From Chitinophagales bacterium (GTDB taxonomy: Bacteria > Bacteroidota > Bacteroidia > Chitinophagales > Saprospiraceae): a DNA stretch of 64,000 bases. The notes under the pieces are model-generated. The model worked only from the letters and a program-made list of their open reading frames with translations, did not search any database and was not told the DNA's origin. Of the stretch, positions 23,849 through 32,421 are shown one piece after another (within the stretch, counting starts at the first letter, position 1; each line of letters opens with the position of its first letter). The DNA is taken from positions 178,989 to 242,988 of the forward strand of contig JAAFJN010000003.1 in the NCBI GenBank assembly GCA_013298845.1, read 5' to 3'. The position numbers and the translations under genes are program-made.

Positions 23849-25087
23849 CTACTCGTACCGCAATGCTTCGATGGGGTCAAGTCGGGATGCTTTGAGGGCC
23901 GGATAAAAGCCCGATAATACGCCTACAATCATACAAAGGGTAAAGCCCAGCAGAATCCAGTTCCAAGGGATGAGGAAACTACTGCCCAAGGCCAAGGTAA
24001 CGAGGTTGCCCACCAAAATACCCAAAAAGATACCGGCGATGCCGCCCAGTTGGCAAATGACGATGGCTTCTACCAAAAATTGGTACAAAATACTTTTGGC
24101 CGTAGCGCCCAACGCTTTGTAAATCCCGATTTCACGGGTACGTTCGGTGACACTCACCAACATAATATTCATCAAACCAATGGCCGCGCCCAGCAGGGTC
24201 ATCAGACCGATGGCTACGGTGGCAAGGCGCAGATTGGTGGTGTTTTCTTTTAAAATGGCGACGAGGCTATCGCTGGCAAATACCTCAAAATCGTCTTCCT
24301 GCCCGGGCCGCAAGCCGCGAATTTGGCGAAAAAGCCCCGATGCTTCCGACTGAGCGGCTTCCATATCGGTAGCGTTTTTAACCGCAACCAATACCGCGTA
24401 ATCAGTTTCGCGGGTACCATAAATGGCTTTTACCGACAACAACGGTGCGTACACGGCACGGTCATTGGAGTTATTCATGGAGGCGCCTTTGGAGGCCAAT
24501 ACCCCGATAACCCGGTAGCGATTACTCCCAACGGTGACCAGTTGATCAACGGCCTTTTCGGGTTTGTTGTTAAATAGTTTTTTGGCAATATCCTGCCCGA
24601 TGACCACTTTGGGTTGGCCGTCCATCACTTCGTTGAGGGAAAAATTACGGCCATATTCAATGTTCATTCCTTTTACCTGGAAATAATTTTCGTCAACGCC
24701 CACAAAACCGATGTTGGGGTTGGTTTCCACGTCGTTGTATTTGACGGTGGCGAGGCTGGTGGCCCAAAAAGACAAGGAAACGGTAGCCTGAAAACGGAAA
24801 CGTTCTTTGAACTCTTCGGCCTGGCGGTAACTAATGGATTCACCGGCTTTTTGACGGCGGCCGCCCCGGTTACTTTTTACTTCGCCCCACTTGCGTTCAA
24901 TGCTGAAGGAATTGGCCCCAAGGCCCGAAAAATTGTCGTTGAGCGAAAATGCTATACCGTCAATTGCGGTCAAAATACCCACCAATGCCATGATTCCCAA
25001 GGCAATAATCAGCAGGGTGAGCACCGCGCGGAGTAGGTTGGCGCGGATATTTTGGAACGCCATGCTGATGATTTCTGAAAAGGGCAT
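23849..25087 (-). CDS. MacB/FtsX-type ABC permease
   Basis: The 412-residue product has the MacB topology: one N-terminal helix (NLLRAVLTLLIIALGIMALV), a periplasmic MacB-PCD domain of about 200 residues (opening FSLNDNFSGLGANSFSIERK) and a three-helix FtsX domain. The FtsX part contains VTERTREIGIYKALGATAKS, the coupling segment that contacts the ATPase. These permeases use mechanotransmission to move lipoproteins, peptides or toxins rather than classical import. No ATPase gene is adjacent. Two starts 8 codons apart are possible (25087 and 25063); I took the first. Confidence 0.85.
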   Translation of the reverse strand: MPFSEIISMAFQNIRANLLRAVLTLLIIALGIMALVGILTAIDGIAFSLNDNFSGLGANSFSIERKWGEVKSNRGGRRQKAGESISYRQAEEFKERFRFQATVSLSFWATSLATVKYNDVETNPNIGFVGVDENYFQVKGMNIEYGRNFSLNEVMDGQPKVVIGQDIAKKLFNNKPEKAVDQLVTVGSNRYRVIGVLASKGASMNNSNDRAVYAPLLSVKAIYGTRETDYAVLVAVKNATDMEAAQSEASGLFRQIRGLRPGQEDDFEVFASDSLVAILKENTTNLRLATVAIGLMTLLGAAIGLMNIMLVSVTERTREIGIYKALGATAKSILYQFLVEAIVICQLGGIAGIFLGILVGNLVTLALGSSFLIPWNWILLGFTLCMIVGVLSGFYPALKASRLDPIEALRYE

Positions 25088-25230
25088 ATCTGTTTGTCAA
25101 TTTTATACTGACAAAAGTAACATGAAATTTCCTGGTTCCAACCCCCATTCGAGGCAAACGGGATATTTATAGATAAAAGTAATGGAAAGGCGGATAAAAC
25201 CCGCCTTCCCATCCGTTGATTTTATGAATA

Positions 25231-26562
25231 TTACTCTTCTTTTTCGATAAACTTAATGCCAAAGGTCTCCAGTTCGGCCATGACCGGCTCGTACACTTCG
25301 GGCATGGTGGGGATATTTACCCCGGTGGTGGCAATTTTACCCTGCATCAGTAATTTGACAAAAATACCGAGGGGCAGGCCCACCAATTTCGACATGGCGG
25401 TTTGTTCGCTGTCTTCCCCTTTCATCACCAGCGTGGAGGTCAATTTTTTGCGGCGGCGGTTGACTTCGTATTCAAACACGTGCTGCATGATGACCATATC
25501 GCGGTCTTTGGGTTGCAGTGCCCATTTTTCGAGCAGCAAATTTTCCAAAATCAGCGCGGGGGTGGCATTTTGGACTTTGATACGGCGTTTGCTAAACAAA
25601 CCCAGCCACTCCAATTTTTGCATAATTTCGCTGTCGGGTTCCGTTTCCAACATTTTCGCGATCCGGTCTTTCACCGAGCCGGTGTGCTGGCTGATGCCGA
25701 GGAATGCCTCCATCAAATCATGGTACGTCAATTTATCGGAATCCACGATGGGGAAAGTGGCATCGGTGAGGCCAATGCGAACAAGTGCGTTCCAGGCATC
25801 ACAAAAACCTTTGTGGCGAATGGTGCCCCGGAACAAGGTTTTTGCTTTTTGTAAGCCGTATGCCTCGCGGTAGAGTAGGGAGTCGCGATTGGCGTACACC
25901 TCGTAAGGTCCCATGCCCGGAATATCTACGACCCGATATTGGCGGAATAACCGGCGGTACGGGATGTATTTGAGTTTGTTATCCTCCAAAAACTGCGCGG
26001 TTCCCTGTCCGGCGAGTACAACGTTGCGCGGGTTCCAACTGAATTTGTAGTGCCAGGGGTTGTTGTCGTTTTCGGGAGCCACCAGGCCGCCGGTGTACGA
26101 GTAAAACGCCGTGATATTACCGCCCTGTTTTTGGATCTGGTGGATACGTTGCATGGCGCTCATGTGGTCGATACCGGGATCGAGGCCCAGTTCGTTCATA
26201 AACACAAGAGCGCGTTGGCGGGCTTCGTCGCCGAGGCGGAATACCTGCTTGGACACGTAACTGGCGGTCACCATGTGTTTGCCCAATACGATGCAATCTT
26301 GCGCCACTTCGAGGTGCATTTGCGGAGGAAGCAGCGATACGACCACGTCGTGGCGCTGAATCAAGTCCTTGCGGTCGTTGTGTTTGGAGGCATCAAGCCA
26401 GGTGGGGCGGCCGTTGGGGTGGTTATTTATCTTTTTTTTGGCCAGTTCAATGTCGGCATCGGCAACAGTGACCATAAAGTTATTCTCGCGTGCCTGGTCA
26501 AGAATATAACTAATGAATACCGTGGCGGAGCGTCCGGCTCCAATTACCAAAAGATTTTTCAT
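25231..26562 (-). CDS. Saccharopine dehydrogenase family protein (probable saccharopine reductase)
   Basis: The 443-residue product opens with a Rossmann motif (LLVIGAGRSATVFISYIL). It contains the family stretches VVSLLPPQMHLEVAQDCI and MNELGLDPGIDHMSAMQRIH. These are hallmarks of saccharopine reductase (L-glutamate-forming, the LYS9/AASS C-terminal domain type), which in Bacteroidota is usually linked to lysine breakdown. It is monocistronic behind a canonical promoter with a 55-nt leader. Carboxynorspermidine-type members are related, but the LDPGIDHMSA motif favours saccharopine. Confidence 0.82.
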   Translation of the reverse strand: MKNLLVIGAGRSATVFISYILDQARENNFMVTVADADIELAKKKINNHPNGRPTWLDASKHNDRKDLIQRHDVVVSLLPPQMHLEVAQDCIVLGKHMVTASYVSKQVFRLGDEARQRALVFMNELGLDPGIDHMSAMQRIHQIQKQGGNITAFYSYTGGLVAPENDNNPWHYKFSWNPRNVVLAGQGTAQFLEDNKLKYIPYRRLFRQYRVVDIPGMGPYEVYANRDSLLYREAYGLQKAKTLFRGTIRHKGFCDAWNALVRIGLTDATFPIVDSDKLTYHDLMEAFLGISQHTGSVKDRIAKMLETEPDSEIMQKLEWLGLFSKRRIKVQNATPALILENLLLEKWALQPKDRDMVIMQHVFEYEVNRRRKKLTSTLVMKGEDSEQTAMSKLVGLPLGIFVKLLMQGKIATTGVNIPTMPEVYEPVMAELETFGIKFIEKEE

Positions 26563-26617
26563 AATTAATCAAAAAAGGTTTGTACACCTGGTTTCCCGAA
26601 TAGGTTTTGATGGTGTG

Positions 26618-26625
26618 CAAAGGTA
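26618..26625 (-). promoter_or_regulatory. -7 element (TACCTTTG) of the saccharopine reductase gene
   Basis: The reverse strand reads TACCTTTG, 55 nt before the ATG at 26562. Confidence 0.65.
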
Positions 26626-26731
26626 AATATAAATGGCGTTATAAGCCAAGCAAATGGAGGGCGGGAGAAATGTATTGTTATTTTTGGGCTAAAAAAGTCG
26701 TGCGGTGGTGGAATATCGGGGTTTTAGGAAG

Positions 26732-26771
26732 GTAATAGTTGGCCAAAACGGTGATTTTGACCAACTATTAC
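26732..26771 (-). terminator. Long hairpin after the SDR gene
   Basis: A 17-bp stem with one G-T wobble (arms 26732-26748 and 26755-26771; outer part GTAATAGTTGG/CCAACTATTAC) and a 6-nt loop lies just past the stop at 26775. It has no T-run, so it may be an mRNA-end stabiliser or a factor-dependent terminator. Confidence 0.65.
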
Positions 26772-26774
26772 ATA

Positions 26775-27545
26775 TCACAATTCCCAGATGTCTCCCCAGA
26801 GCCGGGCACCGCCATCCACGTAAATGGTTTCGCCGGTGATGTAAGAAGCCAGCGGGCTGCACAAAAATAAAGTAAGCGCTGCTACCTCATCAACGGATCC
26901 TAAACGTTTCATGGGAATTTTGGCGGCGATACCGGCGGTGAGTTCCGGCGGGTAATTTTCGAGGCCACTACTTTGTATAATACCGGGCGCAATACTGTTG
27001 AGCCGGATTCCTTTGGATACCCATTCGATGGCTAACGTTTGGGCGAGGTTCATCACCCCGGCCCGGGCCGCTGCCGAGTGGGCCATACCGGGAAATCCGC
27101 GAAAATTATTTAAAACAATGTTCACCACCGCACCGCTGTTTTGTTCAAAAAAGAAGTGTCGGGCCATGGATTGCGTCATGTACCAGGTCCCGTTGAGGTT
27201 GGTGTTGATCACCGCATTCCAACCTTTAGGGCTGATGTCGGCGGCGGGGCTGGGAAATTGCCCTCCGGCATTATTGATCAAAAAATCAAGTTTTCCCGTT
27301 TTTTGTTGAATAAAATCGGCTAATTGCTCCACCTGTTCCGGCTCCCTAATGTCCATTACAAAAGACAACAAATTGGTGGGTGAGCCTAGTTGGACTGCCG
27401 CCCGCTCCAATTTTTCCAATTTCCGGGAGGCAATCACCACGGTGGCGCCGCAGGCCAAAAACTGTTGTGCAATAGCCAAGCCAATGCCTGATCCGCCGCC
27501 CGAAACCAGGGCGACTTTATCCTTAAATAAGTCTTTTTGGAACAT
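26775..27545 (-). CDS. SDR-family enoyl-CoA reductase-like protein (PECR/DECR type)
   Basis: From ATG 27543-27545 the 256-residue product has the SDR cofactor motif VSGGGSGIGLAIAQQF at about residues 14-29 and NNAGGQFPSPAADISPKGWN near residues 90-109. In place of the classical YxxxK it has GMAHSAAARAGVMNLAQTLA, as in peroxisomal trans-2-enoyl-CoA reductase and 2,4-dienoyl-CoA reductase. This suggests an NADPH-dependent reductase acting on unsaturated acyl-CoA. It follows the DUF6089 gene by 20 nt. The upstream start at 27623 would overlap that gene and is rejected. Confidence 0.8.
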   Translation of the reverse strand: MFQKDLFKDKVALVSGGGSGIGLAIAQQFLACGATVVIASRKLEKLERAAVQLGSPTNLLSFVMDIREPEQVEQLADFIQQKTGKLDFLINNAGGQFPSPAADISPKGWNAVINTNLNGTWYMTQSMARHFFFEQNSGAVVNIVLNNFRGFPGMAHSAAARAGVMNLAQTLAIEWVSKGIRLNSIAPGIIQSSGLENYPPELTAGIAAKIPMKRLGSVDEVAALTLFLCSPLASYITGETIYVDGGARLWGDIWEL

Positions 27546-27565
27546 ATACAACGGCTGTTTGGGAA

Positions 27566-28261
27566 TTAATAATCGCGTCCGCCGAGAATAAGGGCGAGCG
27601 TAAGACCACCAAAATAGTACCAATCGTTACTGCCGGGGTTGCCATTAATGCGCATACCATCGAGATCATCGGAGAAAACGGGGCGAAAACCACCCTCGAG
27701 GCCCAAAACAAACCGTTCGGTGAGCGTTGCGCGGATCCCCAAACCCACTGGTGCCAGCAAGAATCGGTTTTTCAGGTTTTCTTCGGGCAGCGGCACGCGC
27801 AGGTCCGTATTGGGGGTGGTGCCGTAATATTCGGCTTTGGCATCGGCGAAGGTAAAGCCTACGCCGCCAAAAAGATAAGGTTCGAACAAAGGCCGAAATA
27901 CGCCAGTACTGGATAGGCGATCTTTGGCAAAAGGCGTCCACTCACCGACCAGGCCGCCTTCAAAAATGGAGGTGCCGAAGCGGTATTTGCGCGAAGCATT
28001 AACGGTGTTTTTGTCGTCGCCACTAATGGAACCGGAGTAGATATGGCCCTTTATGCTAAAACTTTTGTTGAGGTGATAACGGGCAAAAAAGCCGTAGCCG
28101 GGCTGGGTTTCCACTAATTCCATGCGATTTTCGGCAACATCGCCGGAATAATTGGTAACGCCAAACATTATGCCCGCTTCCAATGTTCTTGAAATGCTTT
28201 TTTGGGAAAAGGCCACAACAGATGAAATCAATAAGAGGCAAAGAATGGTATAAAATTTCAT
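27566..28261 (-). CDS. DUF6089-like outer-membrane beta-barrel protein
   Basis: From ATG 28259-28261 the 231-residue product has a signal peptide (MKFYTILCLLLISSVVAFSQ). Alternating hydrophobic beta strands follow that resemble an OmpA/OmpW-like barrel: LEAGIMFGVTNYSGDVAENR, then PGYGFFARYHLNKSFSIKGH and PYLFGGVGFTF. The opening EaGimfGvtnYsGDv is the DUF6089 pattern of Bacteroidota. The final strand is DWYYFGGLTLALILG. No enzymatic residues are evident. It is the first gene of a two-gene unit with the SDR enzyme. Confidence 0.68.
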   Translation of the reverse strand: MKFYTILCLLLISSVVAFSQKSISRTLEAGIMFGVTNYSGDVAENRMELVETQPGYGFFARYHLNKSFSIKGHIYSGSISGDDKNTVNASRKYRFGTSIFEGGLVGEWTPFAKDRLSSTGVFRPLFEPYLFGGVGFTFADAKAEYYGTTPNTDLRVPLPEENLKNRFLLAPVGLGIRATLTERFVLGLEGGFRPVFSDDLDGMRINGNPGSNDWYYFGGLTLALILGGRDY

Positions 28262-28452
28262 AATAAAAACCGGAAAGGGATTTTTATCGACCACTTGGGA
28301 AAATCACTGTACATGGCCGAAGGATTTAAAGTTAAACATTATTTTAGCGCAAATGTCCGAAATAATTACCAGCCAAAACGTATGCTCCGCTGAAAAATTG
28401 CAAAAAAGCCAGACCGTGCGTAAAAAGTTAACGTAATACCCATTAACCATTT

Positions 28453-28460
28453 TACCTTTG
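28453..28460 (+). promoter_or_regulatory. -7 element (TACCTTTG) of the tatC operon, 7 nt before the start codon
   Basis: TACCTTTG, 7 nt (CACTCTC) and ATG: the same layout as at pssA and the flippase gene. A leaderless transcript is expected. Confidence 0.75.
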
Positions 28461-28467
28461 CACTCTC

Positions 28468-29340
28468 ATGCCGCTAGATCAATTACACGAAGTAGAACGA
28501 CAGCAACAGGAAAAAGGCGAGATGTCATTTTTCGAACACATCAGCGAATTAAGGAAACACATCCTGCGTGCTGCATTGGCCATTGTGGTAATTGGTATTA
28601 CCGCCTTTGTCAATATTAAATATATTTTTGAGGTTTGGATCCTGGGGCCCAAACACGACTGGTTCCCCACCTATCGGATTCTTTGTGGGTTATCCGACAA
28701 AATGGGGCTGGGCACTACCATGTGTTTTACCCCCACCAACTTTGAACTGGATACCCGCGAAATGGGTGAAATCCTCATGCAATACCTCTACGTCTCGTTT
28801 TGGCTGGGGGTGGTTTGTTCTTTCCCCTATATCCTTTGGGAGGTTTGGCGTTTTATTAGCCCCGGGTTGCACGAACACGAACGCCGCGCCTCCAGGGGCG
28901 TGATTTTTGTTTGTACACTCTTGTTTTTTGTGGGTGTGATGTTTGGTTATTTTGTGATTGCTCCTTTTTCCATTAGTTTCCTGACGAGCATTTCGATTGA
29001 GGGGGTTAAGGTTTCTCCGTCGCTGGATTCATACGTTACATACATGACCATGTTTACCATACCCACGGGGATTATTTTTGAAATGCCCATTGCGGCCTGG
29101 TTTTTGGCCAAAATTGGTCTGCTCGGGCCTGCTGCCATGCGGGCTTATCGCCGCCATGCAGTAGTGGTCTTGTTAATTATTGCGGCCGTTATTACTCCGC
29201 CCGATGTGGTCTCACAAACCTTGGTGGCTATTCCATTGTACGCGTTGTACGAACTGAGTATTGCGGTAGCCGCACGGGTGTCCAAAAAACGCGAACTTGC
29301 ATTAAACAATGAACAAAAAAGGCTCTCGGATAAAAACTAA
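28468..29340 (+). CDS. tatC: Sec-independent protein translocase TatC
   Basis: The 290-residue six-helix protein has the TatC N-terminal signature EMSFFEHISELRKHILRAAL at about residues 18-37, which binds twin-arginine signals. It also has FPYILWEVWRFISPGLHEHE in the first cytoplasmic loop and the conserved C-terminal ITPPDVVSQTLVAIPLYALY. TatC is the receptor of the Tat translocase in the inner membrane. The insert before helix 2 (HDWFPTYRILCGLSDKMGLG) is typical of Bacteroidota. It opens a five-gene operon. tatA is not in the window. The exported Gfo/Idh protein at 11.7-13.1 kb is a likely client. Confidence 0.95.
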   Translation: MPLDQLHEVERQQQEKGEMSFFEHISELRKHILRAALAIVVIGITAFVNIKYIFEVWILGPKHDWFPTYRILCGLSDKMGLGTTMCFTPTNFELDTREMGEILMQYLYVSFWLGVVCSFPYILWEVWRFISPGLHEHERRASRGVIFVCTLLFFVGVMFGYFVIAPFSISFLTSISIEGVKVSPSLDSYVTYMTMFTIPTGIIFEMPIAAWFLAKIGLLGPAAMRAYRRHAVVVLLIIAAVITPPDVVSQTLVAIPLYALYELSIAVAARVSKKRELALNNEQKRLSDKN

Positions 29341-29367
29341 TCCTGAAGAGTTAATCTATTATACGTT

Positions 29368-30180
29368 ATGAAACGAAGTTATTTAGTGCTTTTGGTGCTC
29401 GCTGCCGTGTTAATTATGGATCAGTGGCTAAAAATTCATATCAAACTTGAGTTCCCTTACAACCACGATGTTTCCTTGATTGGGGATTGGGCGCGCCTGC
29501 ATTTTGTGGAAAATGAAGGTATGGCGTTTGGTATAACTTTCGGCTGGGAATACGGCAAACTACTGCTGAGCCTGTTCCGTATCGTTATGGTTATCGGGTT
29601 GTTTTGGTACCTGCGTTACCTTATTCGGCTCGAAGCCCCGTTAAGCCTGTTGGCCAGCGTGAGTTTAATTACCGCCGGTGCCATTGGGAATATCATCGAC
29701 AGCGCCTTTTATGGGTTGATTTTTACCGAATCGCCCTTTCATATGGATGTTCCCGCCACCTGGGCCAGTGCCGAAAATCCGGGCTACGGTACGTTTTTGC
29801 ACGGTAAAGTGGTAGATATGCTTTATTTTCCCATCAAATACATTGATTTCCCGGAGTGGATGCCTTTTTGGGGCGGTGAAAGTGTGCTCTTTTTTAGCCC
29901 CATTTTTAATATCGCCGATGCGGCTATTACCTGCGGGGTGTTGAGTATATTTTTGTTCCAACGCAATTTTTTCCACGAAGAAGAACAAAAAGCCAACGAA
30001 ATAGTGGCCGATACCAACGCAACGACTACCGAAGAAGTGGAGGCCGAAGTGCTGGGTACCGAACTGGGCGCGGAAGACCACGTTGACGCGGAAGATAACG
30101 TAGAAACAACGGTGACCGAACCCAATGAAACGCCGGAGAAAAAGGCCGACGATATTACGCCCGACAACCCCACGGCCTGA
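29368..30180 (+). CDS. lspA: Lipoprotein signal peptidase with acidic C-terminal tail
   Basis: The first 200 residues are LspA (signal peptidase II), which cuts lipoprotein signals after lipid attachment. Four membrane helices are visible, with the catalytic aspartates in GAIGNIIDSAFYG (near residue 112) and SPIFNIADAAITCG (near residue 187). The N-terminal helix has MDQWLKIHI. The loop between helices 3 and 4 is long, as usual in this phylum. A tail of about 70 residues, rich in E, D and T, follows the last helix (VEAEVLGTELGAEDHVDAED). The tail looks disordered and is unusual. It lies 27 nt after tatC. Confidence 0.95.
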   Translation: MKRSYLVLLVLAAVLIMDQWLKIHIKLEFPYNHDVSLIGDWARLHFVENEGMAFGITFGWEYGKLLLSLFRIVMVIGLFWYLRYLIRLEAPLSLLASVSLITAGAIGNIIDSAFYGLIFTESPFHMDVPATWASAENPGYGTFLHGKVVDMLYFPIKYIDFPEWMPFWGGESVLFFSPIFNIADAAITCGVLSIFLFQRNFFHEEEQKANEIVADTNATTTEEVEAEVLGTELGAEDHVDAEDNVETTVTEPNETPEKKADDITPDNPTA

Positions 30181-30185
30181 CGCTT

Positions 30186-30644
30186 ATGAGCAACCCCACT
30201 ATTGTTATTCGAACCGCCACCCTTCAGGATGCGCCCGCCATGTACGATCTGATGTTTGAATTGGCCGTTTATGAAAAGTCACCCGAATTGGTGGCTACTT
30301 CGGTGGCCGAATACCAAACTGATTTTGAAAATGGCCTTTTTGAAGGTTTTGTGGCCGAAGCCGACGGGAAAATAGTGGGTATGACGTTGTTTTACACCGC
30401 TTATTCGTCGTGGAAAGGCAAAATATTATACCTCGATGATTTTGTGGTGACCGAAGCCTATCGCCGTTTTGGCATTGGGCAAATGTTGTACGATACTTTT
30501 ATCGTCGAAGCCCAAAATCGCGGCTGCCGCATGGCCAAATGGCAAGTGCTCGATTGGAACGAACCCGCCATTCAATTTTACCAAAAAAACGAGGCGGACA
30601 TTGAATCGGGCTGGTATAACGTGCGCAAATTTTTTAAACCATAA
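30186..30644 (+). CDS. GNAT-family N-acetyltransferase (spermidine/diamine acetyltransferase-like)
   Basis: The 152-residue product has the GNAT fold: VIRTATLQDAPAMYDLMFEL at the N-terminus, YLDDFVVTEAYRRFGIGQML containing the acetyl-CoA pyrophosphate loop (RRFGIGQ, about residues 96-102) and VLDWNEPAIQFYQKNEADIE near the C-terminus. The DWNEPAIxFY block matches the SSAT (spermidine/spermine, diamine) branch, so a small amine is a plausible substrate. It starts 5 nt after lspA and is clearly in the tatC operon. Confidence 0.85.
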   Translation: MSNPTIVIRTATLQDAPAMYDLMFELAVYEKSPELVATSVAEYQTDFENGLFEGFVAEADGKIVGMTLFYTAYSSWKGKILYLDDFVVTEAYRRFGIGQMLYDTFIVEAQNRGCRMAKWQVLDWNEPAIQFYQKNEADIESGWYNVRKFFKP

Positions 30645-30650
30645 ACTCCC

Positions 30651-31142
30651 ATGCAGGCAAATAAACGTAAAGACGCCATTATCCTCGCCCTCGTGGCCGT
30701 TCTTGGTCTCGGCGGGTTGTTCGCGTTGCAGGTGGCCCGCAACCAACAGGCCCTCACCTCCGACGAACGCACCGTGGTGCAAAACGCCGACGAAGAAGCC
30801 CGCCAAAAAAACGGGCAACAATCGGCTATTCAGGCGGTTTCGGCCAATTTGCTGCGCATTAATGACCAACCCGAAATTGATATTCCCTTCCTGTACGAAC
30901 TCACCGATTTTTCGCCCGGTGGCGTGTATCAACTCGACCCCGGCGACGGCGCACCCCGCCAAACGTTTGTCAACGGTAAACTCTCGTACACCTACCACCA
31001 GCCCGGCACGTTTAATATTTCCATTTACGCCATTGATGGGGCCAACGAATACAAAATTTTGAGTGTAGCCAAACAAGTGGCCAACCTCACCGAAAAGAAA
31101 TTAATTAATAAAAAGACGGGCAAACCGGGTTACGACGACTAA
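30651..31142 (+). CDS. Single-span membrane protein with a PKD-like domain
   Basis: The 163-residue product has a cytoplasmic start (MQANKRKD), a membrane helix at about residues 8-26 (AIILALVAVLGLGGLFALQV), a polar linker and then an outer domain. This domain has the look of a PKD/Ig-like fold: FSPGGVYQLDPGDGAPRQTF, then YTYHQPGTFNISIYAIDG, where the YxxxGxYxIxxxA pattern is typical of PKD. It therefore presents a small beta-sandwich in the periplasm. It is in the tatC operon (6 nt after GNAT, 4 nt before the esterase). Function unknown. Confidence 0.68.
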   Translation: MQANKRKDAIILALVAVLGLGGLFALQVARNQQALTSDERTVVQNADEEARQKNGQQSAIQAVSANLLRINDQPEIDIPFLYELTDFSPGGVYQLDPGDGAPRQTFVNGKLSYTYHQPGTFNISIYAIDGANEYKILSVAKQVANLTEKKLINKKTGKPGYDD

Positions 31143-31146
31143 TACC

Positions 31147-32421
31147 ATGAAGATCTGGTGCACCGTACTATTCCTGCTGGCGGGCGCGCGCATGGCGGGC
31201 ACGCAGGACATGGAACAATACGTTGCCCGTCAGATGGTGCCCATTGCCCATATTCACCCCGATTCCGTTGATTTTTCGGACCTGGAAGCCCTTGGACGAG
31301 CCATTGGCGACGCAAAAGTGGTCATGTTGGGGGAGCAAGATCACGGCGATGCCCCCGCTTTTGTGGCAAAATCGCGCATAGTTCGTTATCTCCACGAAAA
31401 AAAAGGCTTTAATGTGCTGGCCATGGAAAGCGATTTTTGGGGCCTGAATTACGGTTGGCAACAAATACCCAAAGACACAAACCGCATTAAAACGTTTTTG
31501 GCCGAAAATATTTTTGGTTATTGGTCGGCTTGCACCGCCTGCGATCCTTTGTTGTATCGCTATATTCCGTCTACTTTTTCTACCGAACATCCTTTGCAAT
31601 TGGCCGGGATTGATAATCAGGTTCTATTGGCGTATTCGGCCAAATATTTAGCCTCGACTTTGGACAGCGTTATGCGGCAACTGGATTTGCCCATGGTGCA
31701 CCGCCCCGATTACACCGAAACAGTGATTCCGGCCGTGCACAAATGGTACAATATCCGGAAAGATACGGCGCTGTTTCAGCCTTATCACGCCATTTTTTCC
31801 GAAATAACGCGTCAGTTGGCCGCCCGGTTAGGCCCCGATCATTTGTGGGCAATGACCGCCCGCAATCTCGTGGTCATGGCCGAAGAATATTCGGGTCGGG
31901 GCGATTATTACGTCCGCAATAATACCCGCGACCGCCAAATGGCCTTTAACCTGGATTGGATAAAAAAGGTGTTGTATCCCAACGAAAAAATCATTGTGTG
32001 GGCGCACAATTACCACGTTTCCAAATACGCCGGTCACTACCCCGAAGATTTTATGAACGAAGCCCGTACCCTCGGTGAGGTGTTTACCAACGAACTCCAA
32101 TGGGCCGGAGATACCTATATTTTGGGTTTTACTTCTTACCGAGGCACCGCCGGACGCCTTAATACCAAGCCGTACAAAATTGATAAACCCAAAAAAGAAA
32201 GTTTGGAAAATTGGATATTCCAGACCGGAAAACCCTACGCTTTTGTTGATTTCAAGGCATTTAACCGCGAAAATCCGTCGGCAGAAACCCCGTTTTACCT
32301 GTCGGGAGGTGTAAAAGGAAATTTGTACCACGGCAGTCACCGCGCCGTTTGGAATAAAATATTCGACGGAGTTTTTTACCTCGAAGAAATATCTCCTTGC
32401 GTCCCTACGGCCGCAAAATAG
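31147..32421 (+). CDS. Erythromycin esterase family protein
   Basis: The 424-residue product has a probable signal peptide and the family block VVMLGEQDHGDAPAF at about residues 58-72, followed by NVLAMESDFWGL. It also has WAHNYHVSKYAG near residue 281, matching the WAHNxH motif of EreA/EreB and succinoglycan-type relatives. Ere enzymes open macrolide lactones; most family members have unknown substrates and this call does not imply resistance. It is last in the tatC operon. Its last 17 nt overlap the 3' end of the convergent OstA-like gene. Confidence 0.82.
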   Translation: MKIWCTVLFLLAGARMAGTQDMEQYVARQMVPIAHIHPDSVDFSDLEALGRAIGDAKVVMLGEQDHGDAPAFVAKSRIVRYLHEKKGFNVLAMESDFWGLNYGWQQIPKDTNRIKTFLAENIFGYWSACTACDPLLYRYIPSTFSTEHPLQLAGIDNQVLLAYSAKYLASTLDSVMRQLDLPMVHRPDYTETVIPAVHKWYNIRKDTALFQPYHAIFSEITRQLAARLGPDHLWAMTARNLVVMAEEYSGRGDYYVRNNTRDRQMAFNLDWIKKVLYPNEKIIVWAHNYHVSKYAGHYPEDFMNEARTLGEVFTNELQWAGDTYILGFTSYRGTAGRLNTKPYKIDKPKKESLENWIFQTGKPYAFVDFKAFNRENPSAETPFYLSGGVKGNLYHGSHRAVWNKIFDGVFYLEEISPCVPTAAK

